Notes under the pieces: model-generated
Told to the model about the DNA's origin: nothing
Database searches by the model: none
Seen by the model: only the letters and a program-made list of their open reading frames with translations
Assembly: GCF_000150955.2 (NCBI RefSeq)
Contig: NW_002238005.1
Span: 1 to 34,454, forward strand
Origin: Phaeodactylum tricornutum CCAP 1055/1
Taxonomy: Eukaryota; Bacillariophyta; Bacillariophyceae; Surirellales; Neidiaceae
DNA length: 34,454 bases
Direction: 5' to 3'
Made by a program: the position numbers and the translations under genes
Shown here: piece by piece, positions 1-9,060 of the stretch
Layout of the letters: the number at the start of each line of letters is the position of its first letter
How positions within the stretch are numbered: the stretch's first letter is position 1

Positions 1-1
1 A

Positions 2-310
2 TCATGTCTAGCTGAGTTTGCCCGACGGTCGGCCTTTGACAAGACAGGTGTAGCCATCTTAATGCAATGTCTTGCAAGACTGTGTGCGCTGAGTTCGAGA
101 CAATCACCGGGAGACGAGACTATCCAATTGCGCCAATTGCTGGCGACAGCGCTTGCCCAGGCCTTTATATCGGAAAACGCGATGCTGAAAGAAAGCGGAG
201 GAGTTCCAATGTGGAAGACGGAATCTATCAAGCGCATTCGATCCGTTGAACTAAAAAAACACTCGGCAAGCGTACAAGAGCAAGTCGTCCAAAGCATGCT
301 TGATGTCTGA
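2..310 (+). CDS. C-terminal part of an unidentified protein, cut by the window edge
   Basis: The frame is open from base 2 with no stop until 308-310, so this is the last ~102 codons of a gene (or last exon) that starts left of the window; the first ATG inside it (62) need not be the real start. The peptide is mostly helical in character, rich in Ala, Leu, Gln and Glu, with no signal peptide, membrane segment or metal-binding motif. It could be the end of a helical-repeat protein, but I do not recognise the family. It converges with the CDGSH gene on the other strand, leaving about 158 bp between the two stops. Confidence is moderate that it is coding, because the open frame is short but uninterrupted from the edge. 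Confidence 0.5.
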   Translation, partial: SCLAEFARRSAFDKTGVAILMQCLARLCALSSRQSPGDETIQLRQLLATALAQAFISENAMLKESGGVPMWKTESIKRIRSVELKKHSASVQEQVVQSMLDV

Positions 311-468
311 ATACTTCCAAAAGAACTATTATCATGCTATATGTGTGGGCGATATCGTGAATAATTGGATTTAGGTATGTTCTTTTTCTGGCATCAAGAC
401 AGGCTTATGATTGAATTACAGTCAATGGTCCTTTATTCAAAAAGCGGGGCTTCCTTCGACGAGGCTGC

Positions 469-855
469 CTATTCCTTCTTCACGGATACGATTAGTGGGC
501 CAACATTGTCGCCCGTAGCATCGTTGTGCTTCTGATGGGTACCGTCGCAAAGGGGAAAGGTTCCTGACAACCAGCAGCGGCAATAGACTTTCTTGCCTTT
601 TTCAATGTCATCCATCGTCGCAACCTTCGGTGAGTCCAAATCAATCTTTAGAAAGTAAAAAACAAAGCTTAGGCGAGGAAGGAACTTTGAAAGCATGCTG
701 ATTTTTTTTCAAGTACAGACCTTGAGATTAATTTTTCCTTCACCATCCATCGCTTCGTACTCAGCAGCAGCGAGGCGTGTCTGGAGACGAGGAGCGCCAA
801 CGATGGTGAAGGCAGTAGCCTGGGAGAGGAAGAGAGCAGTGGCGACGTACTTCAT
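469..855 (-). CDS. CDGSH iron-sulfur domain protein, predicted plastid-targeted, two exons
   Basis: Exons are complement(721..855) and complement(469..645), joined over a 75-nt GT-AG intron (646..720); the product is 103 residues. Exon 1 supplies a signal-peptide-like start ([16 protein letters not shown]) whose ATAF resembles the diatom plastid-import cleavage motif. Exon 2 carries the single CDGSH domain: C67-x-C69, then P-L-C78-D-G-T-H82, the three-Cys one-His ligand set that binds a labile 2Fe-2S cluster in mitoNEET/NEET proteins. Plant NEET occurs in plastids and mitochondria and acts in iron and redox homeostasis; a similar role here is inferred. The start is chosen because the exon 1 frame joins exon 2 without a shift and begins with the targeting sequence; the ATG inside the intron at 696 would give no leader of this kind. 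Transcription runs towards the unknown left-edge gene. Confidence 0.82.
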
Positions 856-1632
856 GGCAGTAGTTGTAGAGACTCGATCCGATAGTGGATTTTCAGATCT
901 GTGGGATGTACAGATTTAGGTAAAATCGCAGATCCTCTCAATGTCGTCTGATTTGATATCCACGTGTAGGTACATTTCTGGTCAACACGATATCCGGACT
1001 ATATTGAATTAGTTCGTTGACCATTGTCCCGCATCCACGGAGACAATCAATTTGCATGTTGGTCAACCAAGCACACAAGGGGACTAGAAGTACATCTTGC
1101 AAAGTGCTTTATAATAAAATAAGTGAGCACATCATCCGATGTGCCCAAGGTTTAGACTAGTTGCATGACCGAAGGATAACCCCAATGACTACGTCACAAG
1201 TTATCCGGGTCCGTATGGCCATACTGAATCACGTCGCAATGTTATTACAGTGAATAGTAATTTACCGTCCTAGCAGTGAAGTTTGTTCGATGTCGATCTT
1301 GCGATGGCAATCGGGTCCCAACCTCTCCGAAATGTGTCAGAGTCGCGGCAAACAATGTAATGACGTATGTTCGAATCCAGTCACGAGATGGATACAACGG
1401 CTTGACTAGTCCATAAATAGACTAGTGTAACCTCTCACATTAGTTCTTTCGAATTGATGTGGTTCGCGCTTGTTATTTCACTGATTGTGAACTACATGGT
1501 GGCCTAGTTGGTTGAGGCTAATACTACGGGAAAGACAGCTTTCATGACGAAGGAACGACTCCTCAAATGCTAGGTGGTATATTCAGATCGCAAAAATCCA
1601 TGGCGCCATATCTTTAATTGTTTGCTTGGTCT
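856..1632. other. Intergenic stretch between the CDGSH and RPL4 genes
   Basis: About 780 bp that should contain the 5' region of the CDGSH gene and the 3' untranslated region of RPL4, both on the minus strand. I see no credible reading frame, tRNA or repeat. Two tRNA-promoter-like strings occur (B-box-like near 1370, A-box-like near 1505) but in the wrong order to make a tRNA. Confidence 0.5.
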
Positions 1633-2781
1633 TTACTCTAGAGCAAAGCCATTCTCACAGACTGTTCCTTGCTGGGAAACCTTTGCATAGAACGATTTTC
1701 CTTGCTCCTTGAAAGCTTTCTTAGCCGTGCGGCTATCACGCTTCTTCGCCAAAGTTTCGGCCTTCTTCGAAGCACGAGCCTCGTCATTGCGAGCTTGGGC
1801 ACGGCGCTTTTCGGCGGCATATGGATCGAGCTTCTCCAACGCCTCAACGTTACGAATAGCATTTTGCTTGGGAGCGTATTCCTTCTGTCCAGGTTTGGCG
1901 GGGTTGACGACACTCTGTACTTCATCGGAGTTGATGATACGGGCCAAGTCGGCGTTGGTCATGGCTGCTTGGGGGATGCGCTTGCCATTTTCTCCGTAAA
2001 TAATGTCCAGCTCTTCCAAAGCAGCCTGAGACCAGATGCAGAATCGTCCCATGTGACCACCCGGGGCTAGCTGCAAAAGGTTCAGTCGGTCAACACAGCA
2101 TAGCTCTACGCCGGGAAGATTGCGGAAGGCCTGTTCCACGCCATCGTTCGATTTGTAGATAACGAGAGGTCCACGGCGGAGGGTGTAACGACGATTACGC
2201 ATCTTACCCTTACCGGCACGGATTTGCTTCGATTCTCCCGCTTTTTCGACATCATCCAAGGCACCAATGGCGGAGAGGATGTCTTTCGCGGCCGAGGTCT
2301 TCTTGGCAGACTCAACGGCGTTTTCCACAACGAGGGGAATTTCCGGAACGTTGTCGACGACATGCCCACGGGACATCACAAGAGCCGGGACGGCGGTGGC
2401 AGCTAGGGCAGAAGCAACGGCATAACGCTTCTGCGAAATGTTGATCTTCTTATTCCACTTGCGCCAGGTCTTGGTGGGGTCGAACATGCGTCCACCACGG
2501 CACATGTTACCAAAGGCACCCTGTCCAGAACGGGAAGTACCACCTCCACCAACACGAGGAATACGGGCGACAGCACGTCCAGTACCCCAAGACGACGCGA
2601 CAACTTGCTTTCCGGCGCGAATGTTAACAGCGTACGCCTGACGATGGTTCTTGTTCATGTTGGTGTGCACAAACTGAACGATATCCGGGCGCAGAGGAGC
2701 CGTCATTACAGCAGGAAGACTCACATCTCCGGACTTGTCACCGGAGAGAGAAAAGACGCTGACGAGAGGACGGGCGGTCAT
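1633..2781 (-). CDS. RPL4: 60S ribosomal protein L4 (uL4)
   Basis: A 382-residue protein, a usual length for eukaryotic uL4. It is a core protein of the large cytosolic ribosomal subunit; its long basic loop lines the peptide exit tunnel. That loop is plain at residues ~66-97 (SWGTGRAVARIPRV, then GGGGTSRSGQGAFGNMCRGG), followed by the conserved W-R-K-W and S-x-x-K-R-Y-A-V-A-S-A-L-A-A-T segment. The eukaryote-specific C-terminal tail (from about residue 300) is Lys/Arg/Ala-rich. The frame is open for 29 more codons upstream (to 2868), but the start at 2781 (MTARPLVSVFS) matches where uL4 proteins begin, so the longer version is probably 5' leader. No intron is evident within the coding part. 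It is divergent from the pseudouridine synthase gene, with ~327 bp between the two starts acting as a shared promoter region. Confidence 0.95.
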   Translation of the reverse strand: MTARPLVSVFSLSGDKSGDVSLPAVMTAPLRPDIVQFVHTNMNKNHRQAYAVNIRAGKQVVASSWGTGRAVARIPRVGGGGTSRSGQGAFGNMCRGGRMFDPTKTWRKWNKKINISQKRYAVASALAATAVPALVMSRGHVVDNVPEIPLVVENAVESAKKTSAAKDILSAIGALDDVEKAGESKQIRAGKGKMRNRRYTLRRGPLVIYKSNDGVEQAFRNLPGVELCCVDRLNLLQLAPGGHMGRFCIWSQAALEELDIIYGENGKRIPQAAMTNADLARIINSDEVQSVVNPAKPGQKEYAPKQNAIRNVEALEKLDPYAAEKRRAQARNDEARASKKAETLAKKRDSRTAKKAFKEQGKSFYAKVSQQGTVCENGFALE

Positions 2782-3108
2782 GGTTTCTGGTTTGCTAGAT
2801 TGTTGTGAAGGCGCATATAGCAGATGCTCGATGTAAAACGGGGCGTGAGACGGCATACCATACACCACACTTCACCTATTTACTGTAAATCCAGAAAATA
2901 GAAAAAACGGTAAGAGGTAAAGCCTCAGCGGTCGGAAACAGACGTTCGGTGACGTAGTTCTCAAGATCCTAAACTTTACACGGGAACGGAAACGAATGAA
3001 AATGTGCCCCGGAAGTATCGCCACACCCGCAAAAAGAGCGCTTCACCATGACAGTCGTAGGGTATCGCGCCTTTCGTTGTCGATGTGAACAATACGCTCG
3101 GAGATGCC
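2782..3108. promoter_or_regulatory. Shared divergent promoter region, RPL4 / pseudouridine synthase
   Basis: About 327 bp lie between two oppositely directed start codons, so both promoters and both 5' leaders must sit here. No clear TATA box is visible. An in-frame ATG for the rightward gene upstream of 3109 is excluded by a stop at 3058; a separate ATG at 3048 is in another frame that closes at about 3181. Confidence 0.45.
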
Positions 3109-3969
3109 ATGTTAGTCAGGTGCAGTTCCACAATACTTCTATTTCTGACCGTGAAGAGTCGTGCCTATTCGAAGCCATTGTATAGTCCTCCTGAACGAAC
3201 TGTAGTCTTGCTGTATCACAAACCAATCAATGTGGTAACAACACATGCGGCGAACGATGTGAAGGGACGCATGAATGTGTACGACGATGTTTTATCCATG
3301 AAGGGATTTTCTGGTTGGAATCATGTCGGTAAAAGTGCTGACCGGGAGCGCACTCCCGCATCGTTCGCCGAAGCAACCCAGATCCGTTCCAAACTGCACG
3401 CCATTGGCAGGTTAGATGCCGAAACAACAGGTCTACTTCTCCTCACGAACGATGGTGGTCTCGTCCATCATGTAACCAACAAAGATTCAGTATCGCATCA
3501 GCATCATGGAAACCCCGTGTTCAAAACGTACGAAGCTCTCGTGATGGGTTTTTACGACAACCATTCACCGTTGTTGGAAAAAATGCGTACGCAGGGTGTA
3601 AACATTGGTGATAAGTATGGAGGAACAACCCGTCCCGTAGATGAGCTGATAGTAAAGACGAATCCGACGTTGAAATCGACTCTTGTTTCGTTGACCATTT
3701 GTGAAGGGAAGAATCGTCAAATTCGACGAATGTTCCATGCCCTTGGCTCCGGAGTGATACGACTGTGCCGAACACAGATTGGGCGAAGCTTGACACTGTC
3801 GAGTGTTCCAATGGCAGGGCAATGGCGAATCCTGACCGAAAAGGAGGTTGAGACTGCTTTGGATTGGAGGCCACGGTACATTGGAGAGGTTTCTGCTCTC
3901 AGTCGAGCAGGAAAAACAACGAAGGCTGTCACTGGGACTTCCCGTAGACGGAAAAGAAGCAATTTTTGA
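3109..3969 (+). CDS. RsuA/RluB/RluE-family rRNA pseudouridine synthase, probably organellar
   Basis: A 286-residue protein of the RsuA branch of pseudouridine synthases, which convert uridine to pseudouridine in rRNA. The catalytic motif G-R-L-D-A-E-T-T-G-L-L-L-L-T-N-D-G is present, with the nucleophile Asp at about residue 103, and the family's late motif E-G-K-N-R-Q-I-R-R-M-F follows near residue 205. The protein enters the catalytic domain directly (VVLLYHKPINV at ~residue 40) with no N-terminal S4 RNA-binding domain, as in bacterial RluE and unlike RsuA/RluB. An insertion of about 30 residues lies between the first strand and the catalytic motif. The N-terminus (MLVRCSSTILLFLTVKSRAYSK) is hydrophobic then basic, consistent with an organelle leader, so plastid or mitochondrial rRNA is the likely target (inferred). 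Start chosen as the first ATG after an upstream in-frame stop. The basic tail ends RRRKRSNF. Confidence 0.85.
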   Translation: MLVRCSSTILLFLTVKSRAYSKPLYSPPERTVVLLYHKPINVVTTHAANDVKGRMNVYDDVLSMKGFSGWNHVGKSADRERTPASFAEATQIRSKLHAIGRLDAETTGLLLLTNDGGLVHHVTNKDSVSHQHHGNPVFKTYEALVMGFYDNHSPLLEKMRTQGVNIGDKYGGTTRPVDELIVKTNPTLKSTLVSLTICEGKNRQIRRMFHALGSGVIRLCRTQIGRSLTLSSVPMAGQWRILTEKEVETALDWRPRYIGEVSALSRAGKTTKAVTGTSRRRKRSNF

Positions 3970-4301
3970 CCCCATGTATACCAGATACGGTGCCCTAATT
4001 TATTTACGGCTGACGTTTAAAGACTTGCACTTACTCAAGTCGAAGCACAATCATCTCCAAATTGGGTCCCACCCTCAGGAATTTATGTTTTTTTGTAGTC
4101 GCAGAATAAATTTAAGTAGGGCACGTGGTGGAAGCGCATTCTCACCCAGGTGTAAGGAACTACGCCACAGTTCATCGGATCCATTTAAAGTACACCCATA
4201 TCTAATCTGGAATAGAACAACCATGCGAAACTTCAATAAACCGTTTTTATCCCCTTCTAGGCTTGTACAAACTCAATAGACTCAAGGGTATTACAAGCTG
4301 C
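3970..4301. other. 3' intergenic region between two convergent genes
   Basis: About 330 bp between the stop of the pseudouridine synthase (+) and the stop of the PP2A catalytic subunit (-). It must hold both 3' untranslated regions. I see no further gene in it. Confidence 0.5.
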
Positions 4302-5650
4302 TCACAAAAAATAGTCCAATGTTCTTGAACTCTTGTGCCAACTTTCGTCTCGCGGGGCAGGATCAAATTGCGAACTGCCGAAATGAAGAAGACATGCGTT
4401 AGAATACTAGCACAATCAGAATATGGTTACAAAGAGCAATTCAAATCGCAAGCACTTACAATCTGCAGTGATCGTGGACGGTGTCTTTATTGGTCTGGTC
4501 GACGGTATCGTCAACTTCCATAATTGCCGCCTGATTTCCACACCGATAGCAGTAGTTCGGTGCCGAAAAGACAGTGACGACACTTCGATTATGCTGCCAT
4601 TGGTAACCCTCCATGACGAGTTGATGCGCGCGAGCAATAAAGTGGAGACCATTTATGTGCGTGAATTGTTCCGTAATGTCTTGACCAAAGGTGTAACCAG
4701 CACCTCGCGGAGATATACCCCAGCCACAGCTGCAGTAAATGAGTTGGTGCATTGTTAGAAAGGAACTCAAACACTGTATCTAGCTCATATAACAATACGT
4801 ACCGGTCATCGGGGTCGGACCACACAAGGTCACACATGGGACCTTCGTGAGGAACTTCCTGGACTCGATCAAGCTCGCGGGCGTGATCCAATGTATCGAT
4901 CGAGGGTGAAAGTCCGCCATGCAAGCAGAAAATGCGGTCGGATACAACCGCAGTCATGGGTAAATAATCGAACGTATCGGTGAAATACTTCCACACATTA
5001 GCGTTTCCATATTTCCGGAGGCATTCATCGTAAAATCCGTACACCTGCGTAATTTGACGACTCTCATGGTTACCTCGCAGAATTGTTATACGGCTACGGT
5101 AGCGAACCTTCAAAGCCATGAGCAAGGTAACTGTCTCGAGGGAATAATAGCCGCGGTCCACGTAATCTCCCATGAAAAGATAGTTTGTTTCTGGACAGGC
5201 TCCGCCAATACGGAAAAGCTCCGCCAAATCATAGAATTGGCCATGGATGTCCCCACAAACAGTTACGGGAGCAGTAACAGGCTGCACATTCGATTCGTCT
5301 CGCAAGATCTCTTTTGCCTACGAGAAAGATCGTGGAAATATTGAAAACGGATGAGAAATGCAGGCATAGACAGGACAGCAAAGTCATAGATCGAAAGAAA
5401 AACATCACGTGCAGTTGGCCTTCCTCTAGCTGTCCCGTTGACCAACTTCCATCATCTGATGCAGAGCCTTGTGATTGCTTCCGATCATCGTCGCTCACTA
5501 CCGTACCCCACACGCAAGCAATGAAATGGGTCAGGCCAAAATCGGAAATCGTACCTTTTCGCACAGAGCCTTGACTTCGTTCTCTGTCAATGTGTTTCCT
5601 TCCCGAAGCCGCTCGATATGTTCGTCGATTTTTGCAGTATCAAGGGACAT
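4302..5650 (-). CDS. Serine/threonine protein phosphatase PP2A catalytic subunit, four exons
   Basis: Exons are complement(5555..5650), (4803..5317), (4460..4729) and (4302..4374); introns of 237, 73 and 85 nt all have GT-AG ends, and the frame is continuous for 317 residues (PP2Ac is usually ~309). PPP-family metal and catalytic motifs are intact: GDIHG (54-58), GDYVDRG (82-88) and RGNHE (113-117), then [11 protein letters not shown] crossing intron 2 into [17 protein letters not shown] and [11 protein letters not shown]. The protein ends in DYFL, the tail whose Leu is carboxymethylated and whose Tyr is phosphorylated in PP2A to steer B-subunit binding; this favours PP2A over PP4 or PP6. The segment before the tail is unusual: a polar insertion ([12 protein letters not shown]) precedes FDPAPR, and the residue after the tail Thr is Leu, not Pro. 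The product should be the cytosolic/nuclear catalytic subunit of a scaffold-bound holoenzyme. It is divergent from ClpS. Confidence 0.93.
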
Positions 5651-6146
5651 GTTGTCTTATGGCTCAAACTCCGGGTAGTACAGGACCCTTGAATACAACT
5701 GGTATCAATGCCTCAGATGTTGCTGTGTAGCCAAGAAAGGCACGTCGTGCTGTGCGACCACCTAACTGTAAACCGGAAACGAGCCGCAAACGATTAGCTG
5801 AGGGGGAACCAATCTACGAACCAAGGCCACACTGTACTTCATAAGAAAACCGGGTGCTCTGTACCAAATCCGGGTACTACCGTTTTACATAGATAGAAGC
5901 GTTCTTTCGAAACGGCGGGTCGCACACAGACGGGATCCACCCACCCTCCTTTTCTTCCACGCGGAGAGATGTCGATCGATCGAGTAAGGGAAAACGATTA
6001 CCAAGTAACATCCATCACTTGCCTCTTTCTTCGTCCACCTTTCTCTCTGTGGCTGTTGGATCTACTCGTACAATCTTCGAGATAGCGCATGTGTTTTGAT
6101 CGCTCCTTGGCTTTTTAGAAACCATCTTTTCCATATTTCTGCACGG
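5651..6146. promoter_or_regulatory. Shared divergent promoter region, PP2A catalytic subunit / ClpS
   Basis: About 496 bp separate the two starts and must contain both promoters. The half nearer ClpS is pyrimidine-rich (for example around 5940-5960 and 6015-6050), as is common at diatom transcription starts. No defined operator or TATA box could be assigned. Confidence 0.45.
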
Positions 6147-6656
6147 ATGAAGCCGATCCATCACGTTTTTGTTCTAGCCCTCGTCGCGTTGTTTTCCACG
6201 CGGGTGGCGTCCTTTTCCCCGGCACTGCGGTCGGTAGGGAGCGCTGGACCAACCTTTGTTTCAGCCCCATGTCGAGCATACATCACCGAGCTTCATATGT
6301 CGTCGACTGAAAAGGCAAAAACGACCAAGAAAGGTATTCTGGTCAAGGACCGAACCGAGACGTTGCCTGAAGAACAAAAAAGAAAGGAAGAAATGTGGCG
6401 TGTCGTACTGCACAACGACGAAGTCCATACGTTCAATTATGTGATTCGCTCGCTCTGTAAGGTAATTGGAACACTGGATCGAAAAGCTGCTTTCGAAATT
6501 TGCGTACAAACACATGGCATTGGCAAAGCGACCATCACCAAAACATGGAAGAAGCAAGCGGAACAGCACTGCCTAGGACTGCAACGGCAAGGATTGACTG
6601 TCAGCATTTCGCCAGATGAAGACTTTGACGGTGGACACTCAGGAGGAGGTCTGTAA
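6147..6656 (+). CDS. clpS: ClpS-like adaptor of the plastid Clp protease
   Basis: A 169-residue precursor. Residues 1-25 (MKPIHHVFVLALVALFSTRV then ASFSP) form a signal peptide with the diatom plastid-import motif around a Phe; a basic Lys/Glu-rich transit region follows to about residue 80. The ClpS core spans ~83-155: W-R-V-V-L-H-N-D-E-V-H-T-F-N-Y-V-I contains the Asn-Asp pair (90-91) that binds the alpha-amino group of N-degron substrates, and Q-T-H-G-I-G-K-A holds the second conserved His (123). ClpS delivers N-degron proteins to the ClpC/ClpP protease in the plastid stroma; that role here is inferred from family and targeting. Bacterial ClpS is ~106 residues, so the core is of normal size. 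The frame opens further upstream at 6096, but the start at 6147 puts a clean signal peptide at the N-terminus. The C-terminus is acidic then Gly-rich. Confidence 0.88.
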   Translation: MKPIHHVFVLALVALFSTRVASFSPALRSVGSAGPTFVSAPCRAYITELHMSSTEKAKTTKKGILVKDRTETLPEEQKRKEEMWRVVLHNDEVHTFNYVIRSLCKVIGTLDRKAAFEICVQTHGIGKATITKTWKKQAEQHCLGLQRQGLTVSISPDEDFDGGHSGGGL

Positions 6657-6744
6657 TTACGACTCTGGTCTTGCTAAATATCCTATTCTGCCGCTTGAAA
6701 TTTACTAGAGTAGAAACGCAACCAAAGTACTCATGAAAAAACAA

Positions 6745-8433
6745 TTAAACATCAATCACAACTGTGTCCGTGAATTCCGATCCGTTTACCGAATCGGACT
6801 CTTCTCTTTTTGTACCCCCAATCATGACTCGTGAATCATTCATAACATCTACATTTGGTGCGAGGATCTTGAGATACCGGTCAAAATAGAGACTTTGCTT
6901 CACCAGCAACCCAAACTCTCGAGGTAGCTTCAGGCCATTCTTCTCTGTAAAAAGAAAAATGAGTGAGAAAACTAACAGTAAGAAGAGCAAAGAAAGTAAC
7001 TTTTAGGTTTCTCATTTCGCACCTGTTACTTCAACTAGTTCAAGGAGCAGATCTGTACCCTCGCCCTCGTCCACGTTGAGCTGCCCTTGAAGAATACCAT
7101 CCTGGTGTGCAGTGACAGTCATTTCTGGCTGCACAGTATTCATTCGATCTAGCACACGCTGGATGTCTTTTCCAAATTGATTCGTATCCACATCTTTACC
7201 TGCCGCTCCCATGTTGCAAAGGGCAATAGCCATCCCCTCAGAATCACCGACAACCAAGGCCGCTGACAACTCGTTCACAGAGCGAAACACCTTTTCGCTG
7301 ATCCGCCCTACAATACCGAAATCAATGAATCCGACCCGTCCGTCGTTGAGCAGTAACAAATTTCCAGCATGTACATCCGCGTGAAACCAAGGCATTGCTG
7401 TGACAGAGAGGCTCCAAATATTCAGAGCAGTAATAATTACGTCCGTTCCCATTTGAGGATTCTTGGTGACTTTTCCCATTGTGTTTTCATCCAAAAGACT
7501 AACACCATTGAGTCTCTCCATTGTCAATACTTTCTTTGTTGTGAAAGCCGGGTACACAAACGGAGCTGTTGCCTGCTTTGTTAGTCCCTTGTCTTGAATA
7601 AATCTTCTGAACTCTATTGTATTTTGTGCCTCTTTTTCAAAATCAAGTTCTTCAAGCATAGACGAACGAATATCTCCAGCAATTGCCGCTAGAGATGTTC
7701 GTTCCCAGTCAGGGAGGAAGAATTCTAGAATCCTAGCAGCAACATAAATGAAACCAAGGTCAGCTTTGAGACTTTCGTCGATGCGCGGCTTTTGTACCTT
7801 GAGGACGACGTCTTCTCCAGTTCTTAGTCTTGCAACGTGGACCTGAGCAATACTAGCGGAGGCAAGAGGTTTGCTGTTGACGTATTGGAAATTCTTTGAA
7901 ATAGGCCCTAGCTCGTCCTCAATAACTTTCTTGATTATTGGCCAAGGTAGAGATTCTGTCTGGTCCAAACATTTCTGGAATTCCAATACGTATTCTCTTG
8001 GGAAAATAGTCGGACTGCTTGCAATGAACTGGCCTAGCTTGATGTAGGTAGCACCCATTCGCTCAAAAAGGGTTCGGAGAACGGCCGCCGGAGAGATGGT
8101 TTCAGGCCCTTGGGCCAACTTGGGCAGGAACTCCTGGGCTGTTGTGGCGAAGGCACGATATGCTTGCATAGTTCTGGCAGGTCCAGCACGGGGACCGGCA
8201 TCAACTGCAGCTCGGAGCACATCTTTTATCAGACTAAACGTTTCTTCCTGGGTGCGATCACGGACGCTTTTCTGTACACGCCGGCTCCCGCTACCTCCAT
8301 TCTCTGAAAAAGCCATCGATAGAGGGTCGACAAAACACCTTTTTGATTGCTTGTCCACCACAAACGCATCACAGCAGCACTGCCTCAAATAAAGTAGCGA
8401 GCAGAGAATTATAGAGAAGTTTATGTAGGTCAT
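6745..8433 (-). CDS. ABC1/ADCK (UbiB-type) atypical protein kinase, two exons
   Basis: Exons are complement(7023..8433) and complement(6745..6944), with a 78-nt GT-AG intron (6945..7022); the product is 536 residues. UbiB-family hallmarks are in order: I-K-L-G-Q (131-135, the KxGQ motif of the N-terminal extension), the Ala-rich nucleotide loop A-S-A-S-I-A-Q (191-197) in place of a Gly-rich loop, V-L-K-V-Q-K with the ATP-binding Lys (212), H-A-D-V-H-A-G-N (351-358) and D-F-G (371-373). Exon 2 supplies the typical end, P-R-E-F-G-L-L-V-K-Q then Y-F-D-R-Y-L-K-I-L-A-P, which supports the splice. The first 24 residues are a signal-peptide-like hydrophobic stretch ending C-D-A-F-V-V, hinting at plastid import. 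Members act in prenylquinone metabolism in mitochondria or plastid plastoglobules; which applies here cannot be told from sequence alone. Confidence 0.9.
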
Positions 8434-8699
8434 TTTTTAATCCTTCGTACTGATCGAATCCTTTTCATTGCGTCCTTGCAGCAATATCTCCAGTTGCTTT
8501 GTTACCGTTGACCGAAGAATGATGATTCATTTCTTCTTTTTCAACTTCTCAACCCTAACAGTCGACTGGGTCGATTTCTCCAATGATACTTTTTTCGTTT
8601 TATCATTTCGACAACTAGTTTCTATCATTTGACGATGGCGTCTATTATTCGACAATGGCTTCCAAAGTCCGTTCATCAGGCATTTGGAGAATGCAGTCT
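8434..8699. promoter_or_regulatory. 5' flank of the ABC1 kinase gene
   Basis: This stretch precedes the ABC1 kinase start on the minus strand and should carry its promoter. A 65-codon frame at 8527-8724 (-) is low-complexity at its end and I do not regard it as a gene. Confidence 0.35.
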
Positions 8700-9060
8700 T
8701 TTGAGTTGTACTAGCACTACACAAAACATGCTAGACAGTCAGGCATTCTAAGTTGGATCCAAAAGCCTCTCTATAGTTTTAATAAAAGTAAAAGACTTTA
8801 TTATATTGGAAATACACAATTTGTATTTGCTTGTTCTCTACGAAAGACCACTATTGTCCAAATACAATTGTTGCTAAACCGAGGTCTTTTACACTCCGTT
8901 GTAAAGAGACAAAGGAAAGTTTAAGTTGCTATTGATCACAGCAACTTAGGAGCTTCCTCATTGATAAGGTAAATTGAAAGGAAACAGACGAGCAGTCAAG
9001 GTTTGCTAATTACCGACAGGAAGGTGTACAGACGTCCCGTCTTACTTCCGACTAAGAAAC
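8700..9060. repeat. Dispersed diverged repeat, copy 1
   Basis: This stretch matches 20955-21300 in the same orientation over about 350 bp with small indels. Shared blocks include a CCACTATTGTCC block near 8850, AATTGTTGC/CATTGTTGC near 8868, an AAAGAGA-AAAGGAAA block near 8905-8920, TATTGATC near 8930 and AGGAGCTTCCTCA near 8950. Identity is patchy (roughly 65-75% by eye), so the copies are old. No protein is encoded. It could be the end of a degraded transposable element or an unnamed non-autonomous repeat. Confidence 0.65.

Noticed and set aside
1498-1525. A-box-like string TGGCCTAGTTGG, as in a tRNA gene or tRNA-derived SINE
   Set aside because: No B box follows within a tRNA length, and no cloverleaf can be drawn; the nearest B-box-like string (GTTCGAATCC, ~1369) lies upstream.
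2782-2868. N-terminal extension of RPL4 (29 extra residues)
   Set aside because: The family begins at the internal Met (MTARPLVSVFS); the extension has no similarity and is probably untranslated leader.
8527-8724. 65-codon minus-strand frame upstream of the ABC1 kinase
   Set aside because: Short, ends in a Lys run from an A/T-rich stretch, and overlaps the start of the dispersed repeat.
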